Positions 7,007 to 11,408 of a DNA stretch of 11,408 nucleotides are shown here, one piece after another (within the stretch, counting starts at the first letter, position 1; every line of letters starts with the position of its first letter). The stretch covers positions 1-11,408 of the forward strand of contig JAUQWL010000106.1 of NCBI GenBank assembly GCA_030835185.1, in the 5' to 3' direction. Origin of the DNA: Solirubrobacterales bacterium (GTDB taxonomy: Bacteria; Actinomycetota; Thermoleophilia; Solirubrobacterales; 70-9). Both the position numbers and the translations under genes were made by a program. The notes under the pieces are model-generated. The model was not told the DNA's origin. It saw only the letters and a list, made by a program, of their open reading frames with translations, and did not search any database.

Positions 7007-7012
7007 TAAACT
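7007..7012 (+). promoter_or_regulatory. Putative -10 element (TAAACT) of the phasin-SDR-acyltransferase operon
   Basis: TAAACT ends 6 bases before the ATG at 7019, so transcription would start at the start codon itself. The GGAG in between is only 2 bases from the ATG, too close to act as a normal ribosome binding site. A leaderless mRNA is the simplest reading. No clear -35 was found. Confidence 0.45.
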
Positions 7013-7018
7013 GGAGCC

Positions 7019-7327
7019 ATGGCCGACGATTCGAGTACAGAGAGCGGACGCGGACTCCCCGACGGCTTGCGAGAGGCCATCGAAGGGGCGTTCGCGGCAA
7101 CCGAGAAGACGCGCGACCGCGCCCAGGACCTCACCGGCCGGACGATGGACCGCGCCCAGGGGCTGGTCGACGAGGTCTCGAGGCGGGGCATGGACGCCCG
7201 CGGCAGCCTTGAGGGACTGCGGCTCGTCAGTCGCGACGAACTACACAGCCTGGAGACCCGGCTCGAGGAGTTGGCAGAGCGGGTCGCGAAGCTCGAGTCG
7301 GGGTCCGGTTCCGAAGCCGAGAGTTGA
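7019..7327 (+). CDS. Small phasin-like coiled-coil protein, first gene of operon
   Basis: A 102-residue acidic, hydrophilic protein. Residues about 13-60 form an amphipathic helix with spaced Ala/Arg (GLREAIEGAFAATEKTRDRA, GRTMDRAQGLVDEVSRRG). A hinge RLVSRDEL follows, then a coiled coil LETRLEELAERVAKLES (78-94) and a Ser/Glu tail. Helix plus short C-terminal coiled coil is the layout of phasins and PHA-granule-associated proteins, but sequence identity cannot be judged by eye, so the assignment is tentative. It resembles the protein at 5863. Its stop lies 2 bases before the ATG of the SDR gene, so it is almost certainly co-transcribed with the SDR and acyltransferase, which would fit a lipid or storage-granule role. 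Confidence 0.78.
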   Translation: MADDSSTESGRGLPDGLREAIEGAFAATEKTRDRAQDLTGRTMDRAQGLVDEVSRRGMDARGSLEGLRLVSRDELHSLETRLEELAERVAKLESGSGSEAES

Positions 7328-7329
7328 GC

Positions 7330-8346
7330 ATGGCCGAAACCGGTCGTGTCGTGATAGTCGGGGTCTCTACCTACTGGGGCTCCGAGCTGGCCCGGACGCT
7401 GGGCCGCAATCCCGGGGTCAGCGAGATAATCGGAATCGACACTTCGCCGCCGGAGGTCGACCTCGGCACGGCCGAGTTCGTCGAGGCGGACATAAGGAAT
7501 CCGGTCATATCGCGCATCCTCCCCGCACTCGATCCCGACGTGGTGGTTCACTGCGGCATCGTTCTCTACCCGGAGCGCGATCGTCCGTCGCGCGCACTCC
7601 ACGACATCAATGTGATCGGGACCCTCCAACTGCTGGCGGCTTGCGAAAAGGTCGAAAAGCTGAAGGCACTCGTAGTACGCGGCTCGGCGGCCATCTACGG
7701 AAGCTCCCCGGGCGCCCCGGCGTTCTTCACCGAGGACATGGCGCGACGGCTCCCTCTCGTCACCCGCTTCCAGCGGGACGTCAGCGAGCTCGAGGGCTAC
7801 TTCGACAACTTCGCCAGACGCCACCCTCAGATCACCTGCTGCATGCTCAGGTTTCAGACCGAAGTCGGCCCGGGACTGGACAACCCGTTCATCCGCTACC
7901 TGTCGCTGCCGGTGGTGCCGACCCAGCTCGGGTTCGATCCGCGGCTGCAGCTTCTTCACTCGGTCGACGCGACCGGCGCGCTCGCTGCGGCCACTGTCAA
8001 CCCGGTCCGGGGTGCGGTCAACGTCGCTCCGGACGGAGCTATCTCGCTCAGCCGGCTGCTCAAGCTCTCGGGCCGGTCGTCGGTCGGGGTGCCTCCCGTG
8101 ATCGCGGGCGTTCTGCTGAAGCGCGTCGGCAACCTGCTTGGCACCGGCGGCATGAGCAAGGACGGCCAGATCCTGCTGCGTTACGGCCGGGGCTGTGACA
8201 ACCGTCGCCTGCGCGAGGAAGTCGGATACGAGCCCGCCTTCGACTCCGAGGGCGCGGCCAGGGACTTCGCTGCGAAACGTCACGGGATGTCGGCGATCTT
8301 TCCCTCACCCCATCCGGGTTCGCCGGTGAGGAGCCTCGGACGATGA
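7330..8346 (+). CDS. Extended-SDR NAD-dependent epimerase/dehydratase-like protein lacking the Tyr/Lys dyad
   Basis: The 338-residue Rossmann-fold protein starts VVIVGVSTYWGSELARTLG, a relaxed version of GxxGxxG (Gly11 and Gly17 kept, middle Gly replaced by Thr14). Asp37 at the end of the second strand (IIGIDTSP) favours NAD over NADP. Further SDR features are EADIRNP, VVHCG, NVIGTLQLLAAC, VVRGSAAIYGSSP and the late LLHSVDATGALAAA. The usual YxxxK appears as FQRDV (Phe147, Val151), so the catalytic Tyr and Lys are absent. As I recall, the M. tuberculosis homologue Rv0501 (called galE2) has a similar FTEDM ... LEGY region and also lacks the Lys. The protein probably binds NAD but is unlikely to be a classical epimerase. 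ATG 7330 was chosen over TTG 7324, which overlaps the previous stop. Its own stop overlaps the next start (ATGA). Confidence 0.9.
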   Translation: MAETGRVVIVGVSTYWGSELARTLGRNPGVSEIIGIDTSPPEVDLGTAEFVEADIRNPVISRILPALDPDVVVHCGIVLYPERDRPSRALHDINVIGTLQLLAACEKVEKLKALVVRGSAAIYGSSPGAPAFFTEDMARRLPLVTRFQRDVSELEGYFDNFARRHPQITCCMLRFQTEVGPGLDNPFIRYLSLPVVPTQLGFDPRLQLLHSVDATGALAAATVNPVRGAVNVAPDGAISLSRLLKLSGRSSVGVPPVIAGVLLKRVGNLLGTGGMSKDGQILLRYGRGCDNRRLREEVGYEPAFDSEGAARDFAAKRHGMSAIFPSPHPGSPVRSLGR

Positions 8347-9203
8347 GCGAGACGGGTCTGGAACTCGAGTGGGCGCAGACCGTCCAGGACAGCATGGAGA
8401 AGGTCCTGAGACGTTTCGCCGGTGAGTACCACGAGGACGAATACGGATTCGACGAGGAGTTCGCCGAGGCCGTCTTCCCGATCTGGGAGTTCCTTTACAC
8501 ACGGTGGTGGAGGGTCGAGGTGGAAGGGGTGTCGAACGTCCCCGGTCACGGCCGTAGCCTGCTGGTCGCAAACCACTCCGGGGCGATCTTCCCGTTCGAC
8601 GCGATCATGATGGGTACCGCGATCCAGAAGGAGCACCCGCTGCCGCGCTGGACCCGCGCCCTGGTACTCAACTGGGCCTTCGACCTTCCCTTCGTCAGCT
8701 ATTTCATCCGCCGCATCGGCGGGGTGGCCGCCAACCCGGCAAACCTCTCCCGGCTGCTCGGGCAGGATGAGCAGGTGATGGTCTTTCCGGAGGGGGCCAA
8801 AGGCTTCGGAAAGCCGTTCGGGGAGCGTTACCGGGTCCAGCGCTTCGGCCGGGGTGGATTCGTCGAAGTTGCTCTGGAGACCGGGTCCCCGATCGTGCCG
8901 GTGGCTGTTGTCGGGGCGGAAGAGATCTACCCCAAACTGGGCGAGTCCGGGGTACTGGCCAGGCTGTCGGGCGCCCCGTATGTGCCGATCACCCCGCTCT
9001 TCCCGATGCTCGGGCCGCTCGGCCTGCTTCCGTTGCCGTCCCGCTGGAGGATCGAGTTCCTCGAGCCGATCGACCTCTCCGGCTACGGCCCGGGTGCCGG
9101 CGAGGACCGCGCACTGGTCTTCGACATCTCCGAGCAGATCCGCGAGATGGTGCAGGAGGCGCTCTACCGCGGCCTGGTCAAGCGCGGCTCCGCCTTTCTC
9201 TAG
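8343..9203 (+). CDS. Lysophospholipid/monoacylglycerol-type acyltransferase (PlsC superfamily, MGAT-like)
   Basis: This 286-residue protein has the acyltransferase block I motif in the form VANHSGAIFPFDAI (His78, Asp86; seven residues between, versus four in classical PlsC). NHSG-containing motifs of this kind are typical of the MGAT/TMEM68-like branch. Block III is VMVFPEGAKGFGKPF (FPEG at 148-151), followed by GGFVEVALETGSPIVPVAVVGAEEIYP. It should transfer an acyl chain to a glycerolipid-type acceptor at the inner face of the membrane; the acceptor is unknown. The N-terminal 50 residues are acidic and amphipathic, with no signal peptide. ATGA overlap with the SDR gene shows tight coupling. 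The same SDR-acyltransferase order occurs in mycobacteria (Rv0501-Rv0502, from memory). It is the last gene of the operon, followed by tandem repeats. Confidence 0.92.
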   Translation: MSETGLELEWAQTVQDSMEKVLRRFAGEYHEDEYGFDEEFAEAVFPIWEFLYTRWWRVEVEGVSNVPGHGRSLLVANHSGAIFPFDAIMMGTAIQKEHPLPRWTRALVLNWAFDLPFVSYFIRRIGGVAANPANLSRLLGQDEQVMVFPEGAKGFGKPFGERYRVQRFGRGGFVEVALETGSPIVPVAVVGAEEIYPKLGESGVLARLSGAPYVPITPLFPMLGPLGLLPLPSRWRIEFLEPIDLSGYGPGAGEDRALVFDISEQIREMVQEALYRGLVKRGSAFL

Positions 9204-9204
9204 T

Positions 9205-9268
9205 CCACGGGCTCAGGCCGGACTCCCACGGGCTCAGGCCGGACCCCCAACGGGCTCGGGCCGGACCC
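9205..9268. repeat. Three tandem 21-22 bp repeats after the acyltransferase gene
   Basis: Starting 2 bases after the stop codon, a unit beginning CCACGGGCTCAGGCCGGAC is repeated: copy 1 at 9205-9225, copy 2 at 9226-9246 (one change, T to C), copy 3 at 9247-9268 (22 bp, with one inserted A and two differences). Each unit contains GGCC and GGGC runs able to form GC-rich structure. No coding or terminator function is obvious. Confidence 0.85.
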
Positions 9269-9350
9269 AGGGGTTCGGCGGTCGTTTTCCGATCTCACAG
9301 GATCCGGACGGCGATTTCCTCCGACTGGCCAAACGGACCCGGCCCCCTGG

Positions 9351-9360
9351 AACCTAGGTT
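9351..9360 (+). promoter_or_regulatory. amt: Putative amt promoter -10 (TAGGTT) within palindrome AACCTAGGTT
   Basis: The perfect 10-bp palindrome AACCTAGGTT contains TAGGTT (9355-9360), which resembles the -10 hexamers before other genes here. Unlike those, it lies about 70 bases upstream of the amt ATG, leaving a real 5' leader with a strong Shine-Dalgarno. The palindrome could also be an operator for nitrogen control, but no known GlnR-type site was recognised. Confidence 0.4.
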
Positions 9361-9413
9361 TGCCCGGTCGGCCGTTCGTCAGAGGTGGCCGCAGGGCCGG
9401 GTCCGCAGGAAAC

Positions 9414-9419
9414 AGGAGG
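9414..9419 (+). promoter_or_regulatory. amt: Strong ribosome binding site deciding the amt start
   Basis: AGGAGG is followed after 10 bases by the ATG at 9430. This selects 9430 over the in-frame GTG at 9385, which has no such signal. Confidence 0.75.
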
Positions 9420-9429
9420 AAGTACTCGC

Positions 9430-10902
9430 ATGAGCGTCAAGAAATCAGCTGTAGCTTCGCTTCTGGCGATGTTCGCCGCACTGGTCGCACCGGGCGGGGC
9501 GTCGGCGACGGTTGCAGAAGACCTTGCCGCGAAGTCGCTTGAACTGGACATGGTCTGGGTGGCGCTCGCCACCGTCCTCGTTTTCCTCATGCAGGCGGGC
9601 TTCATGTTTCTTGAGATCGGTTTCTCGAGGATGAAGAACGCCGGCACGGGGGTGGCCAAGGTCTTCATCAACCTCGCAATCGTGACCATCGCCTGGTGGG
9701 CGATCGGCTACGGCATCGCCGGCTTCGGCGAAGGCGGATTCGCCGACTTCATCGGCACCGACGGGTTCTTCTTCCATTTCGACCAGGACATCCTCGGAAC
9801 CGCGGTCACCTCGGACACGGCGATGCTGATGCTGTTCGGACTCGCCTTCTGTGCGGTTTCGCTGGCGATCGTCTGGGGTACGACCCTGGAGCGGATCAAG
9901 TTCGGCGCCCATGTGGTTTTCGCGGTCATCTTCGGCGCGCTGATCTATCCGACGGTCGCCCACTCCGTCTGGGGCGGCGGTCTGCTCTCCGACGTCGGGG
10001 GCAAGCCGGTGATGGACTTCGCCGGCTCCTCCGTCGTCCACCTCACGGGTGCCACTGCCGGCCTCGCGGCGCTACTCCTGCTCGGCGCCCGCAAGGGCAA
10101 GTACGGGCCCGACGGTTCGGCCCGGGCGATCCCCGGCCACTCGATGCCGCTGGTCGGGCTCGGCGTGATCATCCTCTGGGTCGGCTGGTTCGGATTCAAC
10201 GGCGGCTCCACCTTCGTCACCGAAGGCTCGTTCTTCGGCGAAGTGATGCTGAACACCCAGCTGGCGGCAGCGGCGGGGGTGATCGGCGCGAGCTTTCTGG
10301 TCTACGTCAAGACCCGGGCGCTCGATGTCGGCATGGCCGGAAACGGCGCGATCGCGGGCCTGGTCGGCATTACGGCCGGCTGCGGTTTCGTGGAGTACTG
10401 GGCAGCGCCGGTCATCGGGTTGCTGGCAGGCTTCCTGGTGGTCTGGGGCGTCCTCGCTTTCGAGAAGCGCCTCGACGATCCGATCGGGGTCCTCTCGGCT
10501 CACGGTCTGGCCGGTGTCTGGGGGACGCTCGCGGTCGGCATCTTCGGATCGCCGCGGCTGGTGGTCGACGGAGCCGGTTCCGGTATCTGGTATTCGATCT
10601 TCGGGGACCAGGCCTTCAGCTCGACTCTCGGTCAGTTCGGGGTCCAGGCACTTGCTGTCGCGGCCACCTTCGCCTTCGTACTGATCGCCTCCTACCTGGT
10701 GTTCGCCATCGTCAAGGCGACGATCGGGCTGAGGGTGTCGGAGACGGAAGAAGATGCCGGCCTCGACATTTCGAGCCACGGCATGTACGGCTACCCGGAA
10801 GCGTTCATCCCGCAGCCGGAATATCCTGCCGGCAACTTCACCCCGACCATGGCCGGTACCCCGCTGGCGCCCATGGAGACCACCAGCACCGAGAAGCTCT
10901 AG
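9430..10902 (+). CDS. amt: Ammonium transporter (Amt/MEP/Rh family)
   Basis: The 490-residue membrane protein has an N-terminal signal-like segment (KKSAVASLLAMFAALVAPGG) and then the 11 hydrophobic spans usual for Amt. Family motifs are clear: FLMQAGFMFLEIGF, MDFAGSSVVHLTGATAGLAAL with the first pore His204 (and Asp196 nearby), WVGWFGFNGGSTF, NTQLAAAAGVIGA, and LSAHGLAGVWGTLAVGIFG with the second pore His358. Both twin-His residues are present, so it should conduct ammonium at the cytoplasmic membrane. The cytosolic tail begins GLDISSHGMYGYPE, the conserved part that PII proteins contact in known Amt complexes. A less conserved extension of about 35 residues, rich in Pro and Thr, follows. 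Its stop codon overlaps the Shine-Dalgarno of the PII gene 15 bases upstream, so the two form an operon. Regulation by nitrogen supply is expected from the family. Confidence 0.97.
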   Translation: MSVKKSAVASLLAMFAALVAPGGASATVAEDLAAKSLELDMVWVALATVLVFLMQAGFMFLEIGFSRMKNAGTGVAKVFINLAIVTIAWWAIGYGIAGFGEGGFADFIGTDGFFFHFDQDILGTAVTSDTAMLMLFGLAFCAVSLAIVWGTTLERIKFGAHVVFAVIFGALIYPTVAHSVWGGGLLSDVGGKPVMDFAGSSVVHLTGATAGLAALLLLGARKGKYGPDGSARAIPGHSMPLVGLGVIILWVGWFGFNGGSTFVTEGSFFGEVMLNTQLAAAAGVIGASFLVYVKTRALDVGMAGNGAIAGLVGITAGCGFVEYWAAPVIGLLAGFLVVWGVLAFEKRLDDPIGVLSAHGLAGVWGTLAVGIFGSPRLVVDGAGSGIWYSIFGDQAFSSTLGQFGVQALAVAATFAFVLIASYLVFAIVKATIGLRVSETEEDAGLDISSHGMYGYPEAFIPQPEYPAGNFTPTMAGTPLAPMETTSTEKL

Positions 10903-10917
10903 GAGGCTTTGAGCCAG

Positions 10918-11271
10918 ATGAAGAAAATCGAAGCATTCATCCGCCACGAAGCGTTCGAGCCGATCAGGTCCGACCTGCTGGAAAAGGGGTTTCCCTCGAT
11001 CTCGATCGTCGAGGCCAAGGGTTCCGGCCGGCAGAAAGGCATCGTTGAGAAGTACCGCGGCTCGACCGTGACCGTCAACGTCCGACCCAAGCTGAAGCTC
11101 GAGATCGTCGTTGCCGACACGGACAAGGATCTCATCGTCGAGACGATCCTTCGCCACGCCAGAACCGGAGATATCGGAGACGGCAAGATCTTTGTGATCC
11201 CGGTCGAGGAGGCGATCCGGATCAGGACGGGTGAGCGGGGGGACGAAGTAACACAGATCCACGCGAAATAG
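10918..11271 (+). CDS. glnK: PII nitrogen signal protein (GlnB/GlnK family) lacking Tyr51
   Basis: The 117-residue protein aligns without gaps to E. coli GlnB over nearly its whole length. It has MKKIEAFIR, EAKGSGRQKG (Gln39, Lys40), the T-loop KYRGSTVTVNVRPKLKLEIVV, the B-loop ARTGDIGDGKIFVIPVEEA (81-99) and the C-loop RIRTGERG with Arg101 and Arg103. The nucleotide-binding loops are intact, so ATP/ADP and 2-oxoglutarate sensing should work. At the T-loop tip the usual A/S-E-Y is Ser49-Thr50-Val51, so the Tyr51 that is uridylylated in proteobacteria or adenylylated in actinobacteria is missing. Ser49 matches the cyanobacterial phosphorylation position, but that may be coincidence. The trimer is expected to block Amt in the cytosol. 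ATG 10918, 11 bases after AGGAGG, is preferred over TTG 10909, which lies 2 bases from it. Confidence 0.96.
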   Translation: MKKIEAFIRHEAFEPIRSDLLEKGFPSISIVEAKGSGRQKGIVEKYRGSTVTVNVRPKLKLEIVVADTDKDLIVETILRHARTGDIGDGKIFVIPVEEAIRIRTGERGDEVTQIHAK

Positions 11272-11291
11272 CCGGGAGCTGACGGCGTGCA

Positions 11292-11305
11292 GGACGGGGC
11301 CGTCC
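11292..11305. terminator. GC-rich hairpin after the PII gene, possible terminator
   Basis: GGACG-GGGC-CGTCC (within 11292-11305) can fold into a short stem 20 bases after the PII stop. No T-run follows, so if it terminates it would not be a classical intrinsic terminator. Position at the operon end is the main support. Confidence 0.3.
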
Positions 11306-11336
11306 CGGCGGGCGCGTTGCCGTGTGCCCATCGGCC

Positions 11337-11367
11337 TTCACAGAGATGCCCGGCCTCCCTGTAGCCT
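11337..11367 (+). promoter_or_regulatory. Putative promoter TTCACA-N19-TAGCCT for the last gene
   Basis: TTCACA (11337-11342) matches the -35 consensus at five of six positions, and TAGCCT (11362-11367) is a -10-like hexamer 7 bases before the ATG at 11375. The 19-base spacer is long. No Shine-Dalgarno is present, consistent with a leaderless transcript. Confidence 0.45.
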
Positions 11368-11374
11368 CGTCGGT

Positions 11375-11408
11375 ATGCCGGGTACCGAGCGCATCACGTT
11401 GAGCGAAG
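11375..11408 (+). CDS. Start of an unidentified gene, cut by the window end
   Basis: An ATG 7 bases after a -10-like hexamer opens a frame reading MPGTERITLSE to the window edge. Eleven residues are too few to identify it. Placement after amt-glnK makes a nitrogen-related gene possible, but its own promoter-like sequence suggests a separate transcript. Confidence 0.5.
   Translation, partial: MPGTERITLSE

Noticed and set aside
7324..7329. TTG start for the SDR gene
   Set aside because: ATG two codons later is a stronger start codon and begins right before the Rossmann strand.
6994..8283. 429-codon minus-strand frame opposite the SDR operon
   Set aside because: It is antisense to the clear SDR frame and low in motif content; judged a GC-driven shadow.
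9205..9268. Tandem repeats as a CRISPR array
   Set aside because: The copies are directly adjacent with no unique spacers, only three units, and there are no cas genes nearby.
9385..9429. Upstream GTG start for amt
   Set aside because: It would add 15 residues with no ribosome binding site, whereas ATG 9430 has AGGAGG at good distance and gives a normal signal-like N-terminus.
9696..11048. 450-codon plus-strand frame over amt and PII
   Set aside because: It is an Arg-rich shadow frame; the amt and PII frames carry textbook motifs at the same place.
10072..11331. 419-codon minus-strand frame opposite amt and PII
   Set aside because: It is an antisense shadow typical of high GC, with no recognisable domain, and it runs through two firmly identified genes.

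Overview
The window is GC-rich, densely coded chromosomal DNA from an actinobacterial-type organism. The class Thermoleophilia (Solirubrobacterales-like) is my best guess. This rests on recalled protein style: a secreted lytic transglycosylase with an attached M23-like segment, an S8 protease with an EPNDDI tail, and a conserved GPLFGFVQ / Arg-rich hypothetical protein. Codon use is uniform, and I see no insertion sequence, phage gene, tRNA, rRNA or CRISPR array.

Layout. (1) 1-1403, minus: secreted subtilisin-family protease, running off the left edge, with Glu where the catalytic Asp should be. (2) 1578-2246, plus: HAD phosphatase/phosphoglucomutase-like enzyme, divergent from the protease. 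(3) 2268-5722, minus: a two-gene unit, a large secreted cell-wall enzyme (SLT + degenerate M23 + M15-like) followed by a conserved hypothetical that seems to start at CTG inside a CTGA overlap. (4) 5863-6249, plus: small coiled-coil, phasin-like protein. (5) 6281-6976, minus: short nucleoside-phosphorylase-fold protein with altered substrate residues. (6) 7019-9203, plus: tight operon of a second phasin-like coiled-coil protein, an extended SDR lacking the Tyr/Lys dyad, and an MGAT-like acyltransferase. (7) 9204-9429: intergenic region with three 21-22 bp tandem repeats and a promoter-like palindrome. (8) 9430-11271, plus: amt-glnK ammonium uptake and PII signalling operon; the PII protein lacks Tyr51. 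(9) 11375 onward: first 11 codons of an unidentified plus-strand gene.

How the genes work together. Amt and PII form the classic ammonium transporter/regulator pair. The SDR-acyltransferase pair resembles a conserved actinobacterial pair (M. tuberculosis Rv0501-Rv0502 as I recall it). Its coupling to a phasin-like gene suggests a lipid or storage-granule role, which is inference. The wall enzyme and the S8 protease act outside the membrane.

Several plus-strand genes have a TANNNT hexamer 6-12 bases before the start codon and no well-placed Shine-Dalgarno, which suggests leaderless or nearly leaderless transcripts. The strongest oddities are the altered catalytic positions in five recognisable protein families and the CTG start. 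I found no clearly novel multi-gene defence or mobile system.
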